Positions 25,592 through 34,149 are shown, numbered from the stretch's first letter. The stretch: DNA of 64,000 bases from Streptomyces sp. CB02414 (GCF_001905385.1 NZ_LIPF01000009.1:62001-126000), one strand, 5' to 3'. The notes: generated by a model from the sequence alone, not told the origin. Numbers and translations are program-made.

Positions 25592-27076
25592 TCACTTCGC
25601 TTCTGGTGTCACGGTGTCCGGTGCGGCCAGCCGGGAGCGGCGGTGGCCGTAACCGAAGTAGATCACGAGCCCGACCGCCATCCAGACACCGAACACGACC
25701 CAGGTGACGGTGGACAGGCTGCCCATCATCCAGACGCAGAAGGCGAAGCCCAGCGCCGGAAGGACCGGCGACAGCGGCACCCGGAAGGTGCGGCGCATGT
25801 CGGGGCGGGTCCGGCGCAGCACCACGACGGCCACGTTGACCAGGGCGAAGGCGAAGAGGGTGCCGATGCTGGTGGCGTCGGCGAGCTGTCCGAGCGGGAT
25901 GGCGGCGGCCAGGACGCCGCAGAACAGGGAGACGATCAGCGTGTTGGCGCGGGGTGCGCCGGTCTTCGGGTGGACGCGGGAGAACACCTTCGGCACCAGC
26001 CCGTCGCGGGACATGGCGAACAGGACGCGGGTCTGGCCGTAGAGCACGGTCAGGACGACGCTGGCGATGGCGACGACCGCGCAGAAGGCCAGCAGGGTCC
26101 CCCAGAAGTCCTGGCCGGTGACGTCGGTCATGATCTGGGCGAGGGAGGCCTCGGAGTCGGTGAAGGTGCGCCAGGGGCGGGCACCGACGGCGACGGCGGC
26201 GACGAGGACGTACAGCACCGTGACGATGACCAGGGACAGCATGATCGCGCGGGGCAGGTCGCGCTGGGCGTTCTTGGCCTCCTCACCGGCGGTGGAGGCG
26301 GCGTCGAAGCCGATGTACGAGAAGAAGAGCGTGGCGCCGGCCGCGCTGACGCCGGCCATGCCGAGCGGCATGAAGTTCTCGTAGTTGCCGGAGCGGAAGC
26401 CCTGGACGCCGATCGCGCAGAAGAGCACCAGCGCGGCGATCTTCACGACCACCATGATCGTGTTGGCGCGGGCGGACTCGCGGGCGCCGCCGAGCAGGAA
26501 CGTCATGGCGAGCAGCACGACGATCAGCGCGGGCAGGTTGAAGACGCCGCCGTCGCCGGGCGGGGCGGACAGGGCGGCCGGGATGGTGACGCCGATGGTG
26601 CCGTCGAGGAGTTCGTTGAGGTACTCGCCCCAGCCGACGGCGACGGCGGCGACGGACACGCCGTACTCCAGGACCAGGCACCAGCCGCAGACCCAGGCGA
26701 CCAGCTCGCCCATCGTGGCGTAGGCGTACGAGTAGGAGGAGCCGGAGACCGGGATGGTGCCGGCCAGTTCGGCGTAGGACAGGGCCGAGAAGAGCGCCGT
26801 GAGTCCGGCGATGACGAAGGAGAGCGTGACCGCCGGGCCGGCCTTGGGGACGGCCTCGCCGAGGACGACGAAGATGCCGGTGCCGAGGGTGGCGCCGATG
26901 CTGATCATCGTGAGCTGCCACAGGCCGAGGGAGCGGCGCAGCGTGCCGCCCTCGCCCTGGCCGCCCTCGGCGACCAGCGTTTCCACGGGCTTGCGGCGCA
27001 TGAGGCGCGCGGCCAGGCCCGGGGACGCGGGGCCGGCCGGTGTGTCGTGGTGCGGGGGTGCGCCTTGGTCGAGCAC
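25592..27076 (-). CDS. APC-superfamily amino-acid permease (cationic amino-acid transporter type)
   Basis: A 494-residue membrane protein. The start is GTG 27076 with AAAGGAGT upstream. After about 50 soluble residues come twelve or more helices. Motifs include SIGATLGTGIFVVLGEAVP (helix 1, substrate site), SALSYAELAGTIPVSGSSYSYAY and FFSYIGFDAASTAGEEAKN, which are typical of the CAT/YfnA-like branch. That branch often carries arginine, lysine or ornithine, but specificity varies. It is cotranscribed with the downstream Lrp/AsnC gene. A leader of about 150 bases with a strong hairpin precedes it. Confidence 0.92.
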   Translation of the reverse strand: MLDQGAPPHHDTPAGPASPGLAARLMRRKPVETLVAEGGQGEGGTLRRSLGLWQLTMISIGATLGTGIFVVLGEAVPKAGPAVTLSFVIAGLTALFSALSYAELAGTIPVSGSSYSYAYATMGELVAWVCGWCLVLEYGVSVAAVAVGWGEYLNELLDGTIGVTIPAALSAPPGDGGVFNLPALIVVLLAMTFLLGGARESARANTIMVVVKIAALVLFCAIGVQGFRSGNYENFMPLGMAGVSAAGATLFFSYIGFDAASTAGEEAKNAQRDLPRAIMLSLVIVTVLYVLVAAVAVGARPWRTFTDSEASLAQIMTDVTGQDFWGTLLAFCAVVAIASVVLTVLYGQTRVLFAMSRDGLVPKVFSRVHPKTGAPRANTLIVSLFCGVLAAAIPLGQLADATSIGTLFAFALVNVAVVVLRRTRPDMRRTFRVPLSPVLPALGFAFCVWMMGSLSTVTWVVFGVWMAVGLVIYFGYGHRRSRLAAPDTVTPEAK

Positions 27077-27148
27077 GCGTTGACTCCTTTGTCGCTGCCG
27101 GTCGGGCCCGTCGGTGTGAGCGGACGGGCTCGCGGCGGGCTCTGGAGC

Positions 27149-27209
27149 GGCGGGGACGCGGCGGGCAGCCGTGCACAAGCACGGAGACCCACCGAGCGGG
27201 GTCCCCGCC
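27149..27209 (-). other. Long hairpin in the permease mRNA leader
   Basis: GGCGGGGAC (27149-27157) pairs with GTCCCCGCC (27201-27209), and inside it CCGTGC (27169-27174) pairs with GCACGG (27179-27184) around ACAA. CGGCGGG and CCCACCG between them add pairing with one mismatch. It lies between the putative start of transcription (near 27222) and GTG 27076. It could be an attenuator or an mRNA stabiliser; it does not look like the lysine riboswitch. Confidence 0.5.
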
Positions 27210-27228
27210 ACGCCACGTACAGCGCAGA

Positions 27229-27344
27229 ACACTACGAGGGGGGCGCCGCGCCGGTAATGCAGCAACCTTGCGCATCTGAGCACGATCGTTGCGTTGCCCG
27301 GGGCGGGGCGTGTGTTCGTTGCGCGGAGGGTGCACAGCGTTGCG
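27229..27344 (-). promoter_or_regulatory. Promoter and phased GTTGCG repeat array of the permease-Lrp operon
   Basis: A -10-like TAGTGT (27234-27229, minus strand) lies 33 bases from an array read on the plus strand as CTTGCG 27267, GTTGCG 27288, GTTGCG 27318 and GTTGCG 27339. Spacings are 21, 30 and 21 bases. Order, spacing, flanking words and distance to the -10 match the array at 23015-23073 (34 bases from its -10). No good -35 is visible, which would suit an activator. Together with the hairpin and terminator this accounts for the gene-free stretch 27077-27479. Confidence 0.6.
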
Positions 27345-27418
27345 CACGGGCCCGGCTGCCGACGGATCGAGCCTGGTCAGGGCCCGTCCACCGGCCGGGT
27401 CGATCGCCTGAAAGGGAG

Positions 27419-27459
27419 CGGCCCCCGCCCTTCCCGGGCGGCGGGAGGGACGGGGGCCG
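27419..27459 (-). terminator. Terminator after guaB1
   Basis: CGGCCCCCG (27419-27427) pairs with CGGGGGCCG (27451-27459), enclosing further GC-rich pairing. It lies 21 bases past the stop of the guaB1 gene. Confidence 0.65.
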
Positions 27460-27479
27460 TGCGGCGCGGACGCGCGGCG

Positions 27480-28931
27480 TCAGCTCCAGCTGGCGTGCAG
27501 CGGCTTGCCCTCGGCGTAGCCGGCGGCGCTCTGGATGCCGACGATGGCCTTCTCGGCGAACTCCTCCAGGGAGCCGGCGCCGGCGTAGGTGCAGGAGGAG
27601 CGGACACCCGCGATGATCGCGTCGATCAGGTCCTCGACGCCGGGGCGGGCCGGGTCGAGGAACATGCGGGAGGTGGAGATGCCCTCCTCGAACAGCGCCT
27701 TGCGGGCCCGGTCGTAGGCCGACTCCTCGGAGGTGCGGTTGCGCACCGCGCGGGCGGAGGCCATGCCGAAGGACTCCTTGTAGGCGCGGCCGTTGGCGTC
27801 GTGCTGGAGGTCGCCCGGGGACTCGTAGGTCCCGGCGAACCAGGAGCCAACCATCACGTTGGACGCGCCGGCCGCGAGGGCCATGGCCACGTCGCGCGGG
27901 TGGCGGACGCCGCCGTCGGCCCACACGTGCTTGCCGTACTTCTTCGCCTCGGCGGCGCACTCCAGGACGGCGGAGAACTGCGGCCGGCCGACGCCGGTCA
28001 TCATGCGGGTGGTGCACATGGCGCCGGGGCCGACGCCGACCTTGATGATGTCGGCGCCCGCCTCGATCAGGTCGCGCACGCCCTGGGCGGAGACGATGTT
28101 GCCCGCGACGATCGGGACCTGCGGGTCGAGGTCGCGCACCACCTTGACCGCGCTGATCATCGACTCCTGGTGGCCGTGCGCGGTGTCGATGACGAGCGTG
28201 TCCACGCCGGCGTCGAGCAGCTGCTTGGCCTTGCCGGCCACGTCGCCGTTGATGCCGACGGCGGCGGCGATGCGGAGCCTGCCGTTGGCGTCGGTGGCCG
28301 GGGTGTAGAGGGTGGCGCGCAGGGCGCCCTTGCGGGTGAGGATGCCGGCCAGGCGGCCGTCCGCGTCCACGGCGGGCGCGTAGCGGCGGTTGGCGGCGTC
28401 GAGGGTGTTGAAGGCCTCGCGCGGGTCCAGGTCCGCGTCGATGAGGAGCAGGTCCTTGGACATGACCTCTTCGAGCTGGGTGAAGCGGTCGACGCCGGTC
28501 AGGTCGGTGTCGGTGACCACGCCGACCGGCTTGTGGTCCTCGTCGACGACGACACCGGCGTTGTGCGCCCGCTTGGGCAGCAGGGAGAGCGCGTCGGCGA
28601 CGGTCTGGTGCGGGGCCAGCACGATGGGGGTGTCCAGGACCAGGTGGCGGCTCTTCACCCAGGAGACGACGTCGGTGACGACCTCGATCGGGATGTCCTG
28701 CGGGATGACGACGAGGCCGCCGCGCCGGGCCATCGTCTCGGCCATGCGGCGCCCGGCGATGGCGGTCATGTTGGCGACGACCAGCGGGATGGTGGTGCCC
28801 GTGCCGTCCGGGGAGCCGAGGTCCACGCCCTGCCGGGAGCCGACGGCGCTGCGGCTCGGCACCATGAAGACGTCGTCGTACGTCAGGTCGTACGAGGGCT
28901 GGATGTCATTGAGGAAACGCACGTGCTGCAC
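27480..28931 (-). CDS. guaB1: GuaB1-family IMP dehydrogenase-related protein, probable GMP reductase
   Basis: A 483-residue (beta/alpha)8 barrel with an inserted CBS pair (about 95-205; DVVSWVKSRHLVLDTPIVLAPHQT start). The catalytic loop keeps the Cys in GVGPGAMCTTRMMTG. The sequence type is the IMPDH-related group 1 of actinobacteria; the mycobacterial member GuaB1 has been shown to be a GMP reductase, recycling GMP to IMP, with CBS-mediated control by nucleotides. This is not the main IMP dehydrogenase. The start is GTG 28931 (QHVRFLNDIQPSYDLTYDDV) with only a weak ribosome site. Confidence 0.88.
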   Translation of the reverse strand: MQHVRFLNDIQPSYDLTYDDVFMVPSRSAVGSRQGVDLGSPDGTGTTIPLVVANMTAIAGRRMAETMARRGGLVVIPQDIPIEVVTDVVSWVKSRHLVLDTPIVLAPHQTVADALSLLPKRAHNAGVVVDEDHKPVGVVTDTDLTGVDRFTQLEEVMSKDLLLIDADLDPREAFNTLDAANRRYAPAVDADGRLAGILTRKGALRATLYTPATDANGRLRIAAAVGINGDVAGKAKQLLDAGVDTLVIDTAHGHQESMISAVKVVRDLDPQVPIVAGNIVSAQGVRDLIEAGADIIKVGVGPGAMCTTRMMTGVGRPQFSAVLECAAEAKKYGKHVWADGGVRHPRDVAMALAAGASNVMVGSWFAGTYESPGDLQHDANGRAYKESFGMASARAVRNRTSEESAYDRARKALFEEGISTSRMFLDPARPGVEDLIDAIIAGVRSSCTYAGAGSLEEFAEKAIVGIQSAAGYAEGKPLHASWS

Positions 28932-29030
28932 ATCCCAGTCGATCAGAGGTGGCCCCCGGACAGGTCAGCCAGGGGGAAAGAGCACGTACTTCATTCTCCC
29001 ATGCCGGGTGGCCGGTAATCCCCGGGCAGA

Positions 29031-29384
29031 TCATCCAGGCTGGTCAGCGGCCTCCTTGGAGGAACCTCCAGGGCCGAGGGCGACGAAGAGCCCCGGGCCC
29101 CGGTCCGTCGCCTCGGCGAAGACCTCCTCGGCGACCGCCCACTCGTCCGGCCGCTCCTCGGCGTACGCCCGCCAGCCCCGGACGACCAGGACCAGCCCCT
29201 GCTCCCGCGCTCCCTCGGGCCAGACGGAGGGGTCGGCGAGGGAGTCGGCGAGCGCGTCCCAGTTCCGCCCGAACCAGTCGGGCAGCGCGAGGTCGCGGGC
29301 GCAGCGGTCCATCAGGCCCGCCTTGTCCGTGACGCCGTCGAGGTCCAGCGTGACCACGAGCCGCCCCGCGGGGTCCTCGGTCAT
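29031..29384 (-). CDS. Barstar-like protein
   Basis: A 117-residue barstar-family protein (VTLDLDGVTDKAGLMDRCARDLALPDWFGRNWDALADSL), with the acidic patch and the Trp/Phe-Gly-x-Asn-Trp-Asp-Ala motif of the fold. Barstar inhibits the secreted RNase barnase. No barnase-like gene is seen in the window, so it may neutralise an RNase encoded elsewhere or act otherwise. It starts 29 bases after the SorC regulator stops, with AGGAGAAAGGTGAGG as ribosome site, so it is likely in the same transcript. Confidence 0.88.
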   Translation of the reverse strand: MTEDPAGRLVVTLDLDGVTDKAGLMDRCARDLALPDWFGRNWDALADSLADPSVWPEGAREQGLVLVVRGWRAYAEERPDEWAVAEEVFAEATDRGPGLFVALGPGGSSKEAADQPG

Positions 29385-29412
29385 CGTCCCTCACCTTTCT
29401 CCTGAACGCCCG

Positions 29413-30432
29413 TCAGACGCCGTCCGGGTCGGCCCGGTTGAGCGTCGACTTGGGCGTCGGACCGGCCGTCATCAGGTAGTCGGCGGCCGACGTGTCCGTC
29501 ACCAGGCTGGTGACCAGCCCGGAACGCAGCACCGCGTCGATGGCCGCCGCCTTGCGCTGCCCGCCCGCGATCGCCACGACCTCGGGGATACGGCGGAGCT
29601 GGTCGGCCTTGACCGTGATGCACCGCTCCCCCAGGTCGCGCCCGACCCGGCGCCCCTCCGCGTCGAAGAGGTGCGCGGACATCTCGGCGGCGACACCGAG
29701 CGAGGCGTAGTGCGCGCGCTCCTCGTCGCTGAGCATGTCGTGCACCGTCGAGATGCCCGGCTCCCAGGAACCGATGGAGACGCAGGCGACCGTGACCTTG
29801 TCGAAGTACTCGAAGGCCCGGGCGATCCCGGTCTGGTGGCGCAGCGCCTGCGCGGTCGCCGCGTCCGGCAGCAGCATCGGCGCGTAGATGGGGTGGGCAT
29901 CGCCGCCCGACACCTGGGCGGCGCGGCGGACGGCCTCGACCGAGCCGCGCTCGGCGGTCCCGGCGTCGTACACGCCCGTCAGCTGCACCACTGTGCACGG
30001 CGGCAGCCGGTCCAGCGCCGCCGCCATGTGGATGGTGGACCGGCCCCAGGCCAGGCCGAGCACATCGCCCTCGTTGACCAGCTCGCCGAGCAGGTCGGCG
30101 GCCACCTCGCCCAGGTTCTCCGGGTCGGGCGTCTCCTCGGCGTCGGCCGGGGACTCCACGACCACGGCGTGCCTGAGGCCGTAGCGGGCCCGCAGGGCGT
30201 CCGAGCGCTCGGCGTCCAGCTCGGCCGGCACCCGGATCTCGATTCGTACTAGGTCTCTCTCGAGGGCGGTCTCGAGAACCCGGGCCACCTTGAAGCGGCT
30301 GACGCCGAACTCCTCCGCGATCTGGATCTTGGACTTGCCCTCGAGGTAGAAGCGGCGGGCCATGGCCGCCGCCTGGACCAGCTCAGCGGGTCCCATCCGC
30401 ATGGCTGAACGGCCCGCCGACATACCCGACAC
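29413..30432 (-). CDS. SorC/DeoR-type sugar-binding transcriptional regulator
   Basis: A 339-residue protein. It has an N-terminal helix-turn-helix (about 20-60; FYLEGKSKIQIAEEFGVSRFKVARVL) and the SorC effector domain, a phosphosugar-isomerase-like fold with VVLGLAWGRSTIHMAAAL-type glycine/serine loop (here GDVLGLAWGRSTIHMAA). SorC regulators bind phosphorylated sugars. GTG 30432 is preferred because GAGGAG lies six bases before it; GTG 30456 (eight codons earlier) is the alternative. rpe, a pentose-phosphate enzyme gene, lies 101 bases upstream on the same strand, hinting at a pentose-phosphate effector, which is speculation. Confidence 0.87.
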   Translation of the reverse strand: MSGMSAGRSAMRMGPAELVQAAAMARRFYLEGKSKIQIAEEFGVSRFKVARVLETALERDLVRIEIRVPAELDAERSDALRARYGLRHAVVVESPADAEETPDPENLGEVAADLLGELVNEGDVLGLAWGRSTIHMAAALDRLPPCTVVQLTGVYDAGTAERGSVEAVRRAAQVSGGDAHPIYAPMLLPDAATAQALRHQTGIARAFEYFDKVTVACVSIGSWEPGISTVHDMLSDEERAHYASLGVAAEMSAHLFDAEGRRVGRDLGERCITVKADQLRRIPEVVAIAGGQRKAAAIDAVLRSGLVTSLVTDTSAADYLMTAGPTPKSTLNRADPDGV

Positions 30433-30533
30433 GGCGTTCTCCTCACTGCTGTTCACACTCTGGATTCGCCGTTCATCCTTGCAGATTCGGCGCGCTTGAT
30501 CAGCCCTGATGGGAGCCGTTCACGTTCTGTTCC

Positions 30534-31220
30534 TCAGTGGTCGCACGCCCAGGACGCCTTGGCGGTGGCCGCGTCGGCCTGGTTGCGCAGTGCACGTACC
30601 GCCTCGGCCGGGTCGGACGCCCCGTACACGGCGGAACCCGCGACGAAGACGTCCGCTCCGGCGTCGGCGCACTGCTCGATCGTCGACGCCGAGACGCCTC
30701 CGTCGACCTGGAGCCACAGCTCCAGACCATGCTTCTTGATCAGCTCACGGGTGCGGCGGATCTTCGGCAGCATGATGTCGAGGAACGCCTGCCCACCGAA
30801 GCCGGGTTCAACCGTCATGATCAGCAGCATGTCGAGCTCGGGGAGCAGGTCCTCGTACGGCTCGATCGGCGTCGCGGGCCGCAGCGCCATGGAGGCGCGG
30901 GCTCCCTTGGCCCGGATCTCGCGGGCGAGACGCACGGGGGCGGTGGCCGCCTCGACGTGGAAGGTGACGGAACCGGCGCCGGCCTCCACGTACTGGGGGG
31001 CCCAGCGGTCGGGGGCCTCGATCATGAGGTGGCAGTCCAGCGGGGTGTCCGTCGCCCGGGCCAGGGACTCCACGATCGGGACGCCGAGGGTGAGGTTCGG
31101 GACGAAGTGGTTGTCCATGACGTCGACGTGGAGCCAGTCGGCTCCCTCGACCGCCTTGGCCTCGTCCGCGAGGCGGGCGAAGTCGGCGGACAGGATGCTG
31201 GGGTTGATCTGCGCGGCCAT
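30534..31220 (-). CDS. rpe: Ribulose-phosphate 3-epimerase
   Basis: Interconverts ribulose 5-phosphate and xylulose 5-phosphate in the pentose phosphate pathway. The 228-residue barrel shows INPSILSADFARL, the metal-binding LHVDVMDNHFVPNLT, CHLMIEAP and MTVEPGFGGQAF. ATG 31220 follows GGGGG and fits the family length; a 13-codon extension upstream is rejected. It lies downstream of fmt-rsmB on the same strand but is separated from rsmB by a repeat-bearing spacer of 243 bases. Confidence 0.97.
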   Translation of the reverse strand: MAAQINPSILSADFARLADEAKAVEGADWLHVDVMDNHFVPNLTLGVPIVESLARATDTPLDCHLMIEAPDRWAPQYVEAGAGSVTFHVEAATAPVRLAREIRAKGARASMALRPATPIEPYEDLLPELDMLLIMTVEPGFGGQAFLDIMLPKIRRTRELIKKHGLELWLQVDGGVSASTIEQCADAGADVFVAGSAVYGASDPAEAVRALRNQADAATAKASWACDH

Positions 31221-31301
31221 GCCCCCAAGCCTGCCATGCCCTCCGGGGGTGAGCGGCATCGGTCCCGGGGGGTGGGGGTCGGTTGTCGGGTGCGGGTGGG
31301 T

Positions 31302-31332
31302 GGGGGCTGGTCGCGCAGTTCCCCGCGCCCCT
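31302..31332. repeat. 31-base interspersed repeat, copy 1
   Basis: A 31-base sequence beginning GGGGGCTGGTCGCGCAGTTC and ending GCGCCCCT is found identically at 54709-54739. It can fold with GCGC/GCGC and GGGG/CCCC pairing. Both copies lie between the stop of one minus-strand gene and the start of the next, among G-rich low-complexity DNA. I recall this word as widespread between Streptomyces genes. A decayed relative is seen at about 31419-31445. Confidence 0.8.
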
Positions 31333-31463
31333 GGGGGGTGTCCTTCTGGGCGCGGGGTGTGAGTGAAGCGGCTCTGTCCGGCCCCGGGGGGGGGATGGTC
31401 GTCGGGTGTCGGTCGGGTGGGGGCTGGGTGCGCTCCCCTGCCGGCGCCTGCGTGGGCCCGTGT

Positions 31464-32882
31464 CTACGCGGTGCGGCGGATCAGGGACAGGTACATCGCG
31501 TCGGTGCCGTGGAGGTGGGGCCAGAGCTGGATGTCGGGGCCCTCGCCGAGATGGGGGACGTCCGGGAGGAGGGGGCGGGCGTCGATGAGTTCGGTGTCGG
31601 GGTGCTGTTTGAGGACGTCCGCGACCACCGCCCGGGTCTCGGCGAGGTGGGGCGAGCAGGTCGCGTAGGCGACGACGCCGCCGACGCGGACGGCGTCGAG
31701 CGCGCTGCCCAGCAGGGCCCGCTGGAGCGGGGCGAAGCCGTCCAGATCCTCGGGGCGGCGGCGCCAGCGGGCCTCCGGGCGGCGGCGCAGGGCGCCGAGG
31801 CCGGTGCACGGCACGTCGACCAGGACGCGGTCGAAGCTGCCCGGACGCCATGCGGGGCGGGTGCCGTCGGCGGTGATCACCTGGTACGGCCCGGGGTTGC
31901 CGTCCAGGGCCTTGGCCACCAGACCGGCGCGGTGCGGCTGCTTCTCGGAGGCGAGGAGGAAGGCGCCGCGTTCGGCGGCCAGGGCGCCGAGCAGCGCGGC
32001 CTTGCCGCCGGGGCCCGCGCACCCGTCCAGCCAGCGCCGGTCCGGGCCGTCCAGGGGCGCGTTGGCCAGGGCCAGGGCGACGAGCTGGCTGCCCTCGTCC
32101 TGGACGCCGGCCCGGTTCTCCCGTACGGCCTCGACGGCGCCGGGCTCGCCGCCCTCGCTCAGGCGCACGGCGTACGGGGACCAGCGGCCCGGAACGGCGG
32201 CCTCCTCGGCGAGCAGCTCGTCGCGGGTGGCCCGGCCGGGGCGGGCGACCAGGGTGACCTCGGGACGCTCGTTGTCCGCGGCCAGCAGCTCCTCCATGCC
32301 GGCCCGGCCGCCGCCGAGCGAGTCCCACAGCGCCGAGACGACCCAGCGGGGGTGCGAGTGCACGACGGCGAGGTGGTCCTCGGGGTCCTCGTCGTAGGGC
32401 GGGGCGACCCGCTCCAGCCACCCGTCGAGATCGTCCCGCGCGACCTTGCGCAGCACGGCGTTGACGAACTTGGCCCGTCCGTCGCCGAGCATGACCCGCG
32501 CCAGCTCCACGGAGGCGGACACGGCCGCGTGACTCGGGATCCGCGTGCCGAGCAGCTGGTGGACACCCAGGCTGAGGACGTCCAGCACCGGCGGGTCGAC
32601 CTCCCGCAGCGGCCGGTCGACGCAGTCGGCGATGATCGCGTCGTACGTGCCCTGCCTGCGCAGCGTCCCGTACACCAGCTCGGTCGCCAGCGCCGCGTCC
32701 CGCGCGTCGAAGTCCCCCTGCTCGCGGGCCTTGCGCAGCAGCGGCGGCAGGACGAGGTTGGCGTACGCGTCCCGCTCGTCCACGGCCCTGAGCGCCTCGA
32801 AGGCGAGGATGCGGACGGGGTCCTTCTGGGGCCTGCGGTACGGCTTGCCGGGCTTGCGGGGACGGCGGGGCTGCTCGCTCAC
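31464..32882 (-). CDS. rsmB: 16S rRNA (cytosine-C5) methyltransferase RsmB/Sun family
   Basis: A 472-residue enzyme expected to methylate C967 of 16S rRNA. Residues about 25-165 are a NusB-like RNA-binding domain (ILAFEALRAVDERDAYANLVLPPLL). The C-terminal Rossmann methyltransferase has the SAM motif DGCAGPGGKAALL, the VDVPCTGLGALRRRPEARW motif and catalytic-Cys region YATCSPHLAET. The start is GTG 32882 (SEQPRRPRKPG), with GGAG about ten bases upstream. It follows fmt by 80 bases, an arrangement common in bacteria. Confidence 0.95.
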   Translation of the reverse strand: MSEQPRRPRKPGKPYRRPQKDPVRILAFEALRAVDERDAYANLVLPPLLRKAREQGDFDARDAALATELVYGTLRRQGTYDAIIADCVDRPLREVDPPVLDVLSLGVHQLLGTRIPSHAAVSASVELARVMLGDGRAKFVNAVLRKVARDDLDGWLERVAPPYDEDPEDHLAVVHSHPRWVVSALWDSLGGGRAGMEELLAADNERPEVTLVARPGRATRDELLAEEAAVPGRWSPYAVRLSEGGEPGAVEAVRENRAGVQDEGSQLVALALANAPLDGPDRRWLDGCAGPGGKAALLGALAAERGAFLLASEKQPHRAGLVAKALDGNPGPYQVITADGTRPAWRPGSFDRVLVDVPCTGLGALRRRPEARWRRRPEDLDGFAPLQRALLGSALDAVRVGGVVAYATCSPHLAETRAVVADVLKQHPDTELIDARPLLPDVPHLGEGPDIQLWPHLHGTDAMYLSLIRRTA

Positions 32883-32962
32883 GAAAAAGGTGCTCCGGGT
32901 GTGGGGTGAAGTGCGCTCACCAGCGTACGCCGGGCCGGTGAACGGTGGTGCGCAGGCGCAGG

Positions 32963-33895
32963 TCAGCCGCCCAGCAGCTCGCCCTCGGCGATCCGCACGC
33001 CGCGCGCCCAGTCGGCGGCGCGCATCGGCTTCTTGCCCTGGGCCTGCACCCACAGCAGCTCGACGGCGTGCGAGCCGGTGCCGACGTACACGTTGTTCTT
33101 GCCCGCGGCGAGCCGCCCGGGGGCGAGGTCGGTCCGGTCCGGGGCCGGGACCGCCTGCACGAGCTTCAGCCGCTCGCCGCGGAAGGTGGTCCAGGCGCCG
33201 GGGGCGGGGGTGCAGCCGCGCACCACCCGGTCCACGCGCAGCGCCGGGGCGGACCAGTCGACCCGGGCGTCCTCGACGGTGATCTTCGGGGCGAGGGTGA
33301 CGCCGTCGGAGGGCTGCGGCACCGCCTTCAGGCTGCCGTCCTCGATGCCGTCCATGGTGGCCGCCAGCAGCCCGGCCCCGGCGAAGGCGAGCCGGGTCAG
33401 CAGGTCGCCGCTGGTGTCGGTGGGGCGGACGGTCTCGGTGACCGTGCCGTAGACGGGGCCGGAGTCCAGGCCCTCCTCGATCAGGAAGGTGGACGCGCCG
33501 GTGATCTCGTCGCCCGCCATCAGCGCGTGCTGCACGGGCGCGGCCCCACGCCAGGCGGGCAGCAGCGAGAAGTGCAGGTTGACCCAGCCGCGGGCGGGCA
33601 CGTCGAGGGCGACGCGGGGCAGCAGCGCCCCGTAGGCGACGACGGGGCAGCAGTCGGGCCCGATCTCGCGCAGCCGCTCCAGGAACTCCGGCTCGCGCGG
33701 CCTGGCGGGCTTGAGCACCTCGATCCCGGCCTCCTCGGCCCGCTCGGCCACGGGAGAGGCGACCAGCCGGCGACCGCGCCCGGCCGGAGCGTCGGGCCGC
33801 GTGACGACGGCGGCCACCTCGTGGCGCCCGGAGGCGATCAGGGCGTCCAGGGCGGGAACGGCGACCTCGGGGGTGCCGGCGAAGACGAGCTTCAT
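32963..33895 (-). CDS. fmt: Methionyl-tRNA formyltransferase
   Basis: Formylates the amino group of Met-tRNA initiator using 10-formyl-tetrahydrofolate. The 310 residues open MKLVFAGTPEVAVPAL. The catalytic region NLHFSLLPAWRGAAPVQHAL carries the Asn-His and SLLP folate-site signature, and a C-terminal oligonucleotide-binding-like domain follows (about 205-310). Start ATG 33895. It leads the minus-strand fmt-rsmB unit. Confidence 0.97.
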   Translation of the reverse strand: MKLVFAGTPEVAVPALDALIASGRHEVAAVVTRPDAPAGRGRRLVASPVAERAEEAGIEVLKPARPREPEFLERLREIGPDCCPVVAYGALLPRVALDVPARGWVNLHFSLLPAWRGAAPVQHALMAGDEITGASTFLIEEGLDSGPVYGTVTETVRPTDTSGDLLTRLAFAGAGLLAATMDGIEDGSLKAVPQPSDGVTLAPKITVEDARVDWSAPALRVDRVVRGCTPAPGAWTTFRGERLKLVQAVPAPDRTDLAPGRLAAGKNNVYVGTGSHAVELLWVQAQGKKPMRAADWARGVRIAEGELLGG

Positions 33896-34149
33896 GGGTG
33901 GGACGGGCCTCTCGGGCAGGGGCGGACAGCGGGCAGCGCACCAGTCTACGAGCCCGGAGAACACGGGTAGCCGCCGACGGCGACGCACCCCCGCGGCAGA
34001 CCTCGGCTTCTCGGCCGACTGGAAACGAGTGGTGCGCGGGCGGGAGAGAACCCGCCGAAGGCCGAAGGCCGAGGCGCACACCCCCCGAAACCAGGCGCAC
34101 GCATATGCCGCCACGCCCCCACCCCGTGACCAGCGGAGCGCCCACGCGT

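Noticed and set aside
27077..27260. A lysine riboswitch in the permease leader
   Set aside because: The conserved L-box junction sequences are not present; only a simple long hairpin is seen.
30496..31362. A 288-codon plus-strand frame opposite rpe
   Set aside because: Ser/Arg/Pro-rich antisense frame over a complete, well-matched epimerase gene.
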